Shown in pieces: positions 1 to 9,979 of a DNA stretch of 64,000 nucleotides. The translations under genes were made by a program, and so were the position numbers. The stretch is taken from assembly GCF_932294415.1 (NCBI RefSeq), contig NC_065541.1, positions 54,166,290-54,230,289 of the forward strand, in the 5' to 3' direction. The notes under the pieces were generated by a model. The model was not told the DNA's origin. It searched no databases and saw only the letters and a list, made by a program, of their open reading frames with translations. This DNA comes from Quercus robur (taxonomy: Eukaryota > Streptophyta > Magnoliopsida > Fagales > Fagaceae). Position 1 is the stretch's first letter; each line of letters starts with the position of its first letter.

Positions 1-91
1 TATTATAAATGTACTACTTCTATTAACATTAATACCACATTAGTAACAATTCTAGTAACATTAATACCACATTAATAACAAAGTATTGACG

Positions 92-1063
92 TCATGGTTT
101 GTTTTCCATTTCATCGATGAAGTCTTTAATCATTTCCACAACAGCATTCCCGGGCCTACCATCTCAATTGCATGGAACCCTGAATGGTGGAACAGCACAT
201 CGATCTGGACCCCATGCCTCATCTACATGGTTACAAACTCTTGTTGCAGATCAATCATCAAGTCTCCATAAAACCTAATCACAAGACACCTACAAAGCTT
301 GCTGATGGCGCTTGTGTCTGGGCCCTCCGCTATAGGATTACAATACCAATGGACTCAATTTTCACCTTCGCAATGAGAGCTCCCACGTCAAATCATATGC
401 ACACAATGGGAAGGCAGGGTCCATACGATTCTGCAGCTCTAACTTCTTCCTTTCCATGCCACCAAACATGGGTTCGTTCATTATATTCCCAACAATCTTC
501 AAGGGCTCCAACTCCATTCTCGTTGCTTCTAATGCTGCGAAAAAAGCTATGTTCCCACCACAACCACTTCCATGTAGATAACACCTTGAAATTTCTCTGT
601 AATCTCTAATCCATTGCTCACCCTTTGGATTCAATGCTTGTTCCCTCACCCAAAGAATTGCTTCCATTTCCATGGCGTCATGATGTTGCGCTGGCAACCT
701 ATTTTCTGGGGCAATGTGGTAGCCAACGGAGACAACAATAACAGGAACCTCGGATGTGAGCTTCGAGGTTGCTTTGTAGATCGTTTCAGTATCCCATAAA
801 TAAAGGTACCAACTCGAAAGGGGGTAGGAAATTATGATCGGAAACTTATGTCATCATTTCGAGCCAATTTGATGGCCGGCATGTAGATTCGGACGTGGGT
901 TTTCTTTTGGCCATTGAGAGTATGATCCTTGGAGACCACAGGGTCGCCATTAGAGGCCATGGGGTTTGCTTTTTTTTTTGGCGAACGTCACAAATCTAGT
1001 GAGAGTACCATCAGGATTTAAAGCAATTTTAAAGTAGTCGCAGGGATCTCTATCAGACGACAT
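92..1063 (-). pseudogene. Broken carboxylesterase (CXE) copy, serine-less
   Basis: Reading leftward from about 1063, all parts of a plant HSL-type carboxylesterase can be followed: an N-terminal 'LNPDGTLTR' block, a middle section, and a C-terminal end with a stop at 92-94. The frame is broken several times; one break lies at the T-run near 969-983, another between the long open segment 362-697 and the 3' end. The oxyanion motif HGGG is replaced (reads YPLSSW near 820-840). The nucleophile elbow reads HGSGCGGN near 550-575, so the catalytic Ser position is Gly. The flanking DNA upstream (1080-1262) resembles the DNA upstream of the intact neighbour at 2051-3070, so the two arose by segmental duplication. 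No function is expected. Confidence 0.85.
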
Positions 1064-1079
1064 AATATCGATTTTGCTT

Positions 1080-1262
1080 GTTTAATAATTTCTAGGTGGA
1101 AGAATTTTGGGTTTTCTACATGCGTAATAAATTTCTAGGTGTATGAAAATTTTGATGGTGAATCTGGGTATATATAACAGAAACCCAGATCCAGACTTTG
1201 TAACCATGAAAATAATGTAGTTCCAAAAATTTAGGGCGAAATTTTCCCACGGTACTGTGTGG
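1080..1262 (-). promoter_or_regulatory. Duplicated CXE upstream region (copy 1)
   Basis: The segment just upstream of the broken CXE matches, in order and spacing, the segment upstream of the CXE at 2051-3070 (about 3098-3238). Shared stretches include 'aataaatttct', 'tggtgaa', 'aacagaaac' and 'ttttgcaacca'-like blocks. It shows that the duplication carried the promoter along. Seen directly by eye; no alignment score was computed. Confidence 0.6.
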
Positions 1263-1513
1263 ATAACAATGTTTTTTTTCTCTTTCATTTTTGTTTAATT
1301 TACAACAGCTTTCCCTTCATTCATGCTTGTTGCATTTACGTTAGCACCTACTTTTTTAGCTTGATAACGAAGAAGAGTCATGCGGTGCCACACAATTTAG
1401 TTCGATACTTTTTGATTTATTTCTGAGGCAAAATTTTGTTGCTGACCATAGTCCAGTCCGGGGATTATACTGGCCTCTACGGTTGTTATAACTACAAAAC
1501 ACAAGGACTATAG

Positions 1514-1680
1514 TTTTTTTTTTTTTTTTACAAGATAGAAATTTTATTCTAACATTATCTAATAAATGTATATATGTGTGAAACTCCTCTTGAAGACTTG
1601 AATCTCGATCCTTATCTCCCTTCAACACCCCACAAGTACTTATACTTATAGAGTGACTATCGCATTAAGGGTATGCGGTG
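1514..1680 (-). mobile_element. tRNA-derived SINE, family 1 (minus copy)
   Basis: On the minus strand the unit begins at 1680 with an A-box-like block (accgcatacccttaatgcg), has a B-box-like GATTCAAGTC near 1590-1600 and ends in a run of A (T16 on the plus strand, 1514-1529). The same consensus is seen on the plus strand at 21497-21661, where it has clear target-site duplications. No clean duplication is visible here, so the copy is probably older. Confidence 0.75.
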
Positions 1681-2050
1681 ATAAAAGTTGCATTAGTTAG
1701 GATAGCCTGATATGCACAAAAACTGGCTTACCGAAGTTAATCAAACTAAAATAGACACTTGACACTAAATTAGACTACAATTAAAAGTTAATTTGGGTTT
1801 AGTTTGATTTTCATTGTAATTCAACTTTAATATAAAACATGCATTGCATAAGAAAGCTAGTAATAATGAAATCTATTTTGGGTTTTTCCCTCTAATTAGT
1901 GTGACTCACCATAAATTTAAGGTTTTTCTTTTTTAAATTAATTAATTTATGTATAATTTGATAGTTGTGGAAGAGAGGGTTTAAATTTTAGATATCTCCA
2001 TTAAAAATTTAAATAGATGCCAATCAATTGAGCTAAAAGGCTCTTGCGAC
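1681..2050. other. AT-rich spacer between CXE copies
   Basis: No coding signal or recognisable repeat is seen. The stretch is AT-rich and forms the 3' flank of the CXE gene that ends at 2051. Confidence 0.5.
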
Positions 2051-3070
2051 TCATGATTTATTTTCTGCTTCTACAATAAAGCGTTTAATCCTTTCCACAA
2101 GAGCATTTGCCCATTCCAGGTCTATGATCTCGATCGCATGGCACCCCAAAGGGTCGAATTGCACTTCAGTTTGGACCTCATGCCTTATCAACATGGTTGC
2201 AAACTCCTGTTGTCGATCAATCAATGGGTCCCCACGGGACTCAATCACAAGGCACCTACCAAGCTTACTAATGGCACTCGTATGGGGGCCCTCCACCATC
2301 GGATTACAATACCAATGGTCTCGATCTTCACCTTCTGGCAACGAGAGCTTCCAAGCCAAATCTTGTGCACACAAGGGCAACATCACGTCCCCATAGTTCT
2401 GTAACTCTGAATTCGTCCTTTGCATGCCGCCAAACATGGGCTGGTTCATTATATTCCCAGCAATCCTCAAGGGCTCCAACTCCATTCCCGTTGCTTCTAA
2501 CGCAGCGAAAAATACCATATTCCCACCATTAGCACTTCCATGTAGATAACACCTTGAAATATCTCCATAATCTCTAATCCATTGCTCACCGTTTGGATCC
2601 AATGCTTGTTCTCTCACCCAAAGAATTGCGTCCATTGCATCATGGTATTGCGCTGGGAGCCTATTCTCTGGGGCAACGCGATATTCAACGCTAACAACAA
2701 TGGCAGAAACTTGATATGCGAGCTTTGAGCTTTGTAAATGGACCAGGGTAGTGTCCCAATTTAAAAGAATCCATGCAGAACTAGGGTAGAAAATTATGAT
2801 GGGAATCCTTATGCCATCATTTGAAGAAAGTTTTGGTGTCGGAATGTAGACTCGGACACGGGTTTTGTTTTGGGCATTGAGAATGAGATCCTTGGAGAGC
2901 ACCGGGTCTCCGGGAGAGGCCACTGGGTTTGCTTTGGTCTTTGGCAATTTCATATATCGAGTGAGAGTGCCATCAGTATTGTGAGCAATTTGAAAGTGTT
3001 GGTAGGGATCAGACGACATAATCAGATAATCTATGAGACTGTGATTGCTCATTTCTGGCATATGATTCAT
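2051..3070 (-). CDS. Carboxylesterase-like protein without catalytic serine (339 aa)
   Basis: A single uninterrupted 339-residue frame of the plant carboxylesterase (CXE, alpha/beta-hydrolase-3) family, of normal family length and with no intron needed. It has the N-terminal 'TDGTLTR' block (32-38), VSVEYRVAPENRLPAQ (127-141) and the conserved C-terminal elements. The acid Asp281 (RGDPLIDRQ) and His311 remain. The nucleophile elbow, normally GxSxGGN, reads GSANGGN, so the Ser position is Ala180. The oxyanion motif HGGG is replaced by PSSA (96-99). Classical esterase activity is therefore not expected. It could be a ligand-binding pseudoenzyme (the CXE-related receptor GID1 is a known case of a non-catalytic member) or a young pseudogene still open. 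The start at 3068-3070 has an in-frame alternative at Met18, which opens the conserved part. Confidence 0.85.
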   Translation of the reverse strand: MNHMPEMSNHSLIDYLIMSSDPYQHFQIAHNTDGTLTRYMKLPKTKANPVASPGDPVLSKDLILNAQNKTRVRVYIPTPKLSSNDGIRIPIIIFYPSSAWILLNWDTTLVHLQSSKLAYQVSAIVVSVEYRVAPENRLPAQYHDAMDAILWVREQALDPNGEQWIRDYGDISRCYLHGSANGGNMVFFAALEATGMELEPLRIAGNIMNQPMFGGMQRTNSELQNYGDVMLPLCAQDLAWKLSLPEGEDRDHWYCNPMVEGPHTSAISKLGRCLVIESRGDPLIDRQQEFATMLIRHEVQTEVQFDPLGCHAIEIIDLEWANALVERIKRFIVEAENKS

Positions 3071-3097
3071 AAGAATTCAAGGTTATATATGTACGTA

Positions 3098-3238
3098 TTT
3101 GAATAATAAATTTCTCAGAAGCATAAATATTGGTGGTGAACTTGGATATGTAACAGAAACACGGGAGCAAATCCAATTTTGCAACCACGGAAAATAAAAT
3201 ATTTTGAAATTTTGGAATTTTCTAACGGTATCCAGTAA
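3098..3238 (-). promoter_or_regulatory. Duplicated CXE upstream region (copy 2)
   Basis: Counterpart of 1080-1262, directly upstream of the 339-aa CXE frame. I see no convincing TATA box in it. Confidence 0.5.
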
Positions 3239-4075
3239 GGAGGGAAACTATATTAGGAGAGGGGGCCAAGACCCTTAACAACTTTTTTTTAAAGGAAAAT
3301 ATATATGTATTGATAATCGCTCTCAAAAATATATGGTAATTACATCCTTAACTGGATTTTTAGGTTTTTCCGGTGAAGTCCGCTTTATCTCTTGAAATGA
3401 TTCAAGTGTGAGATATAAAAGTTTGAATTATTTTTGGAAAAAAAATATTTAGAGGTCAAATAATTTTAACTTTCAATCTATTCATTGGTTTGTATGATGC
3501 AGATCTGAATCCGTCCCGTTAATATTTGACCACCTTAATGTACCGGAATCTTTGGTTTATAAAAACTACCATCAACAGCACGAATTTGACTAAGATCTTA
3601 ACAAATTTCGGGTTCAAAAGTTTGATACCTCCATGCTCTAGTCTACCACATTAGCCCTTTTTGTAAAAATATTTAAGACCATATAAAATACCATAATTGT
3701 CTATGTAACAGTGACTGGTAGATAAAAAGTGATAAGTTTACGTAAGATGACTTGTAACCAATCACAATCTATAATGCAAGATAATTGTGGCTAAAGTTAC
3801 GTTAGTTTTATATGGTACTAAAATTACTCTTTTTGCTCTGAATAAAGAAATTAACAACCCATCTTTGACATTTTCAACAATGGAAAACAACGCATATTAC
3901 CCAACTTTGATGGTCCCAAATATTAAAGCCAATACATATCCGATGTTTTCATTAACATGATAACAATGACAAAATAAAAATTAAAAAAGATAATAATAAT
4001 AACCGTTTTCAAAATACAAAGAAAAGAAACCAAAAAATAAAAACTCAAATTTGTTCGTACATACGTTTTCTTTAG
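3239..4075. other. Intergenic spacer between divergent CXE genes
   Basis: AT-rich DNA between the two divergently oriented CXE genes. No open frame of note and no assignable repeat is seen. It would contain the upstream regulatory DNA of both genes. Confidence 0.5.
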
Positions 4076-4354
4076 AGTTCAAATCTTCTGTCTCACTCTT
4101 CTTTCTTCACTATATACTCCACAAATAAAAATATGCCACATGTCTATCTAATTTATTAAATGCTAAATTTATGCCTTCTATTATTTTAATTACCTAAATA
4201 TGATGGATTATTTATATATTTATTTATTTATTTTAGGAAATTGAAATAATAGAATGAATAAATTTAGCTTTTAATAAATTAGATGGACATATAATATGTT
4301 TTTATTTGTGGAGTATATAATGGAGCAAAAAGAGTGAGATAAAAGATTTAAACT
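4076..4354. mobile_element. MITE with ~110-bp terminal inverted repeats at a CXE start
   Basis: The left arm (4076-4190) and the right arm (about 4240-4354) are imperfect inverted copies: both contain the block 'ctccacaaataaaaa', then 'tctaatttattaaa', and both end in 'ctattattt' before a short AT-rich loop. The right tip lies 10 bases before the ATG of the CXE gene at 4365. The element thus supplies the likely core promoter and 5' leader of that gene, including 'gtatataatgg' at 4312-4322. Target duplications are not clear. Confidence 0.7.
4312..4322 (+). promoter_or_regulatory. Candidate TATA box for the 347-aa CXE
   Basis: The string gtatataatgg lies about 45-50 bases before the ATG at 4365, inside the right arm of the MITE. 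The short distance would give a very short 5' UTR. Sequence-based inference only. Confidence 0.35.
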
Positions 4355-4364
4355 CGTCTTCATC

Positions 4365-5408
4365 ATGGGTTCATGGCTATATGCAAAAAACAATATGCGA
4401 AATTCCTCCAATTACAGTTACTTTTCCAAAGAAGAAGAAAATACTATAACACAAAGGTCAAGATTCAACCCTTACGACCACCTCAACATCAAGCTCAACC
4501 CAGATGGTACGCTCAATCGAGGCCAAGCCCGCCCCACAATCGAGGCAAACCCCAATGGGGACCCTGTGGTCTCCAAAGACATCACTCTCAACGTCAAAAC
4601 TAAGACATGGGTTCGTATTTTCCGACCAACAAAATTGCCTTCCAATAATGACAACACCATCGCTCGACTTCCCATTGTAATTTACTGCCACCATGGTGGC
4701 TGGATTCTCTTAAGTGCAGCTGACTCTGATGCCCACACAAACTGTGAGGAAATTGCGAGCGAGCTTCTCACCATTGTTGTTTCCGTGAACTATCGTCTAG
4801 CACCCGAGAGTCGACTCCCAGCGCAGTACGAAGATGGTGTCGATGCTATCAACTGGGTTAAAGAACAAGCCACAAACCCCAATGGTGAGCAGTGGCTCAA
4901 AGACTACGGAGACTTCTCGAGGTGTTATCTTTACGGCGTTGGATGTGGTGGAAACATCGTGCTATATTCGAGTTTAAAGACAGACTTGATGAAATTGAAG
5001 CCATTGAAGATTGCTGGGATTATAATGAACCAACCCATGCTTGGAGGTATACAAAGAACTGAATCAGAGCTGCGATACGCTACGGATGAGATTTTGCCTC
5101 TGCCTGTGCTCGACCTATTGTGGGAACTTGCTTTGCCAAAATCGATTAATCGGGACCATCGGTATTGTAATCCCATGGTGCAAGGCCCACACAAGCAGAT
5201 GATTAGTACACTAAAAAGGTGTTTGGTTACTGGGTTTAGTGGGGACCCGATGATTGATCGGCAACAGGAGTTTGTGGAGATGTTGGTAGCGTGTGGGGTC
5301 CAGGTTGAGGCATGTTTCGATGATTATGGGTTCCACAATATTGATCTCGTGGACCCTAGACGGGCCAATGAACTTTTAAATATTGTTAGAGAATTCATGT
5401 TTCGATGA
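4365..5408 (+). CDS. Carboxylesterase-like protein without catalytic serine (347 aa)
   Basis: Intact single-exon frame of the plant CXE alpha/beta-hydrolase family. It has 'LNPDGTLNR' (44-52), YCHHGGW in the oxyanion region (107-113; one Gly of HGGG replaced by His), VSVNYRLAPESRLPAQ (139-154), acid Asp294 (SGDPMIDRQ) and His324 (GFHNIDL). The nucleophile elbow reads GVGCGGN (191-197), so the Ser is Gly193. Two of three triad residues are kept in an otherwise complete protein. The first ~34 residues (Asn/Ser/Glu-rich) have no family counterpart; Met11 is an alternative start, and the conserved block begins at FNPYDHLN (34-41). The core promoter sits in a MITE. Function is unknown: a non-hydrolytic binder is possible, as is slow decay. 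Confidence 0.87.
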   Translation: MGSWLYAKNNMRNSSNYSYFSKEEENTITQRSRFNPYDHLNIKLNPDGTLNRGQARPTIEANPNGDPVVSKDITLNVKTKTWVRIFRPTKLPSNNDNTIARLPIVIYCHHGGWILLSAADSDAHTNCEEIASELLTIVVSVNYRLAPESRLPAQYEDGVDAINWVKEQATNPNGEQWLKDYGDFSRCYLYGVGCGGNIVLYSSLKTDLMKLKPLKIAGIIMNQPMLGGIQRTESELRYATDEILPLPVLDLLWELALPKSINRDHRYCNPMVQGPHKQMISTLKRCLVTGFSGDPMIDRQQEFVEMLVACGVQVEACFDDYGFHNIDLVDPRRANELLNIVREFMFR

Positions 5409-5904
5409 TTATGGGTTTCCTACAATATATTGTTTTCTGTCAATGTTGGTAGTCAAATAAGGTGTGCAACATCATATATAATTATTATATTACAAAACTA
5501 CTAGGCCTTGACAATGTGTCTTATAAACTCCAAGAAGTTGGCTTAGTGGTTCTTAAAGTCTCATAATATATATGAAATAGAAATTCTGAATTCAAAACCT
5601 CTTATCTTTATTTTAGAGCCACCCTCATGAAGTCTTGTTCCTATCTTGGGGCCATCTCCATGGGGTCTGGATACACCCTTTTTTATCCAATAAATAAATA
5701 AAACGACGTATCTAATGGTGCAATTAATGTCATTGCATGTTTTATTATAAAATAAAAATACAAATCACATTATACACTTCTTGTGTGCATAAGCAACACA
5801 CATGGGTTTGGATACTCTTGTTTATCCAATAAATAAATAAAATTAACGATGTGTCTAGCGGCACAATTAATGTCATAGCATGTTTTCTAATGTAACAATA
5901 TTAT
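5409..5904. repeat. Intergenic DNA with a ~140-bp spaced direct repeat
   Basis: Two related blocks, 5683-5743 and 5822-5886, both read 'ttatccaataaataaataaaa', then 'gcacaattaatgtcat'-like sequence, then 'gcatgtttt'. After the first block the DNA continues 'attataaaataaaaatacaaatcacattatacac'. After the second the Helitron begins, and the same continuation reappears beyond the Helitron at 9982. The first unit is therefore a paralogous empty site for the Helitron. Confidence 0.65.
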
Positions 5905-6619
5905 ATATATATATATATATATATTATAAAATCAAAGACGTTTGACCAATGGTTGGCTTCCTTAGGTTGTATCATATAAGCTTTTGAGCCTCCACAATTT
6001 TTCGCATCACTAATTTTTACTTATTTATTTAATTAAGTTTAAATTTTAAGAAAAAATAACCCAACTCTTCCACGATCTGCCTTTGCCTCCCTCCCTCTTT
6101 CACAGCATTCACCTCTCACCTCTACCTCCTTGTCAGCCCCCTTAATGCCAAACATAGTTCTCATGGCAAACTCAAATACAAACCTAGCAAATACACTCCA
6201 TTCACCATCTAACATCTTCTTACAAAATCACCCAATCTTTCAATTTTGTGTGGGCAAATTTTTGAGGTAATTTTTTATGTTACGCGTGAGAACGAAGGTT
6301 TTTTTCTTTCTTTTTTTCTTTTTTTCTCTTTAGCTTTTCTACTCTTTGTTCGATAGTGAATAATCCAAAACTCTTTTGATTAATATAAATTATTACTATT
6401 TAAAAAATTTCATCAATTATTAATACACAATGAATCACTAGATGCAGTGAATTTGATGTCAGTTTGGTGGCTAATATTATTTATTTAAAATTTTTCATCA
6501 ATTATAGAATAGATTTCATGTATAACCTTATGTGCTCTCTAATTGTTCTTGTGTTGGTTTAGTGGCTAATATTCATGATTATCAAGTAAAGGTGATTGGG
6601 GCGTGTAGTTTGAAGAAGA

Positions 6620-7020
6620 TTGTTATTGGGTATACATACGCATTATGTTAAGTTTGCATAGGATGTTAGTGTTCAGACTTTGCTTTGGAGTGTCACGAGG
6701 CTAAACTTGTGAGAATCTTGCGCATGAGTCAAGCACCTTTCAAAGATGCAATTTATTGGTAATCTATTGGTAGAGCATAACTACCTTACGCAACATCTGC
6801 AACTTAATCAAAGTTGTGTGTTTATTGTGGTGTCTAAGGTTGGAAATATGGTGATTATACAATTAGCAAGTTATGCAAAAATCCAATCCTAAGATTATTG
6901 AAAATTTTAAAATTGTCGATAAACACTTGAATTGAAACTACAGCCAGTATGAAATAGTTATCAATCAAGCCTACTATACAAGGTTTTTGATTTTTAGGCA
7001 TTTTCATTAGTTTTGACTTT
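6620..7020 (+). repeat. Segment shared with the MULE at 18.1-18.35 kb
   Basis: From 'aacatctgcaacttaatca' through 'ttaggcattttcattag' this stretch is closely related to 18122-18345. Beyond that point the two diverge: the MULE copy goes on into the FAR1-type coding fragment, this one does not. It is therefore a captured or shared transposon segment, not a gene here. Confidence 0.7.
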
Positions 7021-7227
7021 AATATTGTGAATTTTATCTGGCTTCATGTGGTTTGGGAGATTGGAATCCTAGAAATTGAAATTTAATTGTTTATTGATTA
7101 TTTGGGGATTGGAATCCTAATTTTTGTTTAGTTGATATTTTCCTTTTAGTAATTGAATGTTTGGTATCAAGGATAGGAATTTTTGAGATTGGAATCCTAA
7201 TGTGTAACATTCATTCTTTGTGATGAG

Positions 7228-7372
7228 TGTCACGACCCAAATCCATGGAACATGAATTTAGACGCATGACTAACTTGCTGAACTTATACAACTTCATAAA
7301 CATAATTAGTCCAAAATAAATTAAACTCCAAAGAAACAATACTCTAAAAAAAAAAAATAAAAAAAATTTTAA

Positions 7373-7414
<42 letters not shown>

Positions 7415-9625
7415 TATAAGTCTTCAAGTAATACTGAAGTCGCCTACAACTTCCACACTCTACCTTGCACCTTACAAAGCGATCCAAAGGTTCTATATTC
7501 CCAACTATACTTTAATCTGAAAATAGTAATTGATGGGGTGAACCACACATCTAGTAAGTAATTATACAGAATACACAACAAAATAGAGTCAAGCAAAGCA
7601 CGAGTATTTTGATTTTTCACAAACTCATTCAATGATATCAAAAATAATTATTCCAAAACATATAATGAATCACTTAATACATATGTAATCACATCTTAAA
7701 ATCATTAGAAAACACATACATATAATTGATCAGAGTATAGTGGCATATATACATATTACATATTCTCACATACAATCCCGTGAGCAGATACCAACATCTA
7801 ACCCCTGCTGGTGAGGGATCAACACATATTCTCACATACAATCCTGTGAGCGGATTTACACATATATCTTATCAATTCTAAAAACACTCTTTTTGAGTTA
7901 CGTATTACAAGACAAAGTATATACAAAATAGAATGATTTTCTTAATATATACAATTATTCCAAATATAGAGACATATCGAATATCATAATATTGAATTGA
8001 AACATAATCAAAGGATGCTTGACTCTCTTAGGGAATGAGTAGGAATTGAGGAGTTTATATAAGTATTTTACAATTCTTGAGTAAATCTGAAAATTCAATT
8101 TGCTAAAAGAAACATTTTAAATACGATTTGGAGAATAGGAATATGACTTGAAATCACTTGGTTTTAAACAATTTTAATGAATGAGAACCTTTTTAGAAAA
8201 CTTACTTTGAATCTCAATTATTTTATGAAAATAGTTTATTTTAGAAATCATCTTTTAAATGAGATTCAGACATACAAAACATTATTTAGAATTCAAAGTT
8301 TCTCTTTAAAACATTATTTAAAAGTCAAAGTTTCTCTTTCTATGATGTAAAAATGCTTTTGATAAACTTTAGAAAACATAAGCTTAAAAACATAACTTTT
8401 GAAAACCTTTAACTTCTAACAGCCTAGTGAACAAAATTATGCATATTATGCATAATTACTTACCTCTCTTACTAATACTTCTGAACACAGCTGAACACTT
8501 TAATCTTCCGTAAGCTCTAAACAAAAGAATGCTTTAATCAGTAAGCATGGAATCTAATCCTTACAACCCTTTTCTTTCCTACTGTCCTACAAAAATCAGG
8601 TATGAAAACTACTTTCGTATATACCATTGAATTAAACAATTTAATATTCCTTATCAAAGTCTCACCGCAACAATATTTCCCCAGAACTAATCTGTACTCC
8701 TAGAGTTCAAACGGATTTCTATAACCACAGTCAATATTCTAGGCCGCCCTGAAATACTCTATATGATCCAAATAAATATTTATAGTATCCATAGAAAATC
8801 TCTACCCGTAGGACTTAGCAACCCATAGCATGTATTGACTAAAATTTTTGAAACTTAAAACAATATTATAGATTACAATAAGAGTTAATAATTCAGCACT
8901 ACTCCAAGGTTGCATTAACTCCAGGAACTTTTGAGACTAAGTCCTCTTGTATATTTCTATATAAAAAATCTCTATTCATTGCACTGCTATGAGCATTCAG
9001 GGATTTCGTGAAAAAATTGACTTAATAACATAAAAATAAGAATTTTTTAATCTATATAATGGCCCTACCCAAACGACTTCACTATAACTATAAGACGCGA
9101 AACTTCTAAACGCTTATCGCCTATTCATGCGTTCATATGGAATAATCATGCAAACCTTTTTAATTTTTGTCGCCAACAATGAGAAATCATACCTTGAACA
9201 AATTGTTTGTCTCTTCAATTGTATGTGTTCTAAACTCCAAGGGAAAAGTACACCTCCTATCCTCCTTAGTGATGAAACCTTTCTTATGAAAACCCTAATT
9301 TATCTTTTCCTCTACCTTATACTTTAACACATCAGAGATGTGGGTTTGGTAGGATAGTAGGCCGGAGTTTAAAACTCACTTGTACTTATCTCTTTAGTCT
9401 CCAAGAAGCCCACAAAATATCTTCTTCTTTTATTTATTTATTTATTTATTATTTTAACTGCTGCACTAAATTGTATGCACTAAAACTTTAATTTTCTCAC
9501 CTACTTTGTAGCACCACGAAACTGTCTACTCCCATCTTATTGTACCTACACGTATCGTACCCCAGCTCTATAATAATAATGACAATGTATGGTGATAATC
9601 ATAAAAACAAAATTGGGGTATTACA
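7228..9625. mobile_element. Solo LTR, about 2.4 kb, with 5-bp TSD ATGAG
   Basis: The segment begins TGTCACGACCC and ends GGGTATTACA, so it has the TG...CA ends of an LTR. It is flanked by ATGAG on both sides (7223-7227 and 9626-9630). Inside there is an A-rich tract (about 7347-7410) and no retrotransposon coding. A solo LTR left by recombination of a long-LTR element, inserted into the Helitron, is the simplest reading; a coding-less whole element is the alternative. Confidence 0.8.
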
Positions 9626-9979
9626 ATGAGAGTTAGATACTACTAATGTGCAATATTCATTCACATTCACAAAACTTAATGTAAGGTATCCTATGCTTTC
9701 TTTCTTTGTAAAAAAATTCAAATCCATTCTATTGTCTCATGTTTTTGTTTTGGGTGTCTTCAGGTTACTAAGGCAAAAAAACTAAAGTTTTTAAGGCTAC
9801 TTGGCATTGTCAACAACATTGTATAAGTAGTAGCTTAAATTCTTCTTTCATTGTTGAAATTTTTTTTCCCATTTGCTTATTTATTTATTTATTTATTTAT
9901 TATTATGGAAAATAAACATAGATTAATTAATAATTCATATTCAATAGTTTTTCCGTGCATCACACGGGTTAGCGGCTAG

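Larger units (their letters stand above)
5905..9979 (+). mobile_element. Helitron (3' end clear, 5' end approximate)
   Basis: The 3' end shows the Helitron signature: a small hairpin (ccgtg-catca-cacgg, about 9955-9969) followed by a short spacer and CTAG (9976-9979), with T as the next base. Host DNA resumes with 'tgttattataaaataaaattacaaatc', matching the empty-site paralogue at 5740-5770. The 5' end lies in or next to the (TA)n tract near 5905-5925; a clean TC start is not visible. No Rep/helicase coding is seen, so it is non-autonomous. It carries a segment (6620-7020) also present in the MULE at 18120-18345, and it was later hit by an LTR element. Confidence 0.65.

Noticed and set aside
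9127..9327. 66-codon frame within the solo LTR
   Set aside because: Short, no family signature, within non-coding LTR sequence.
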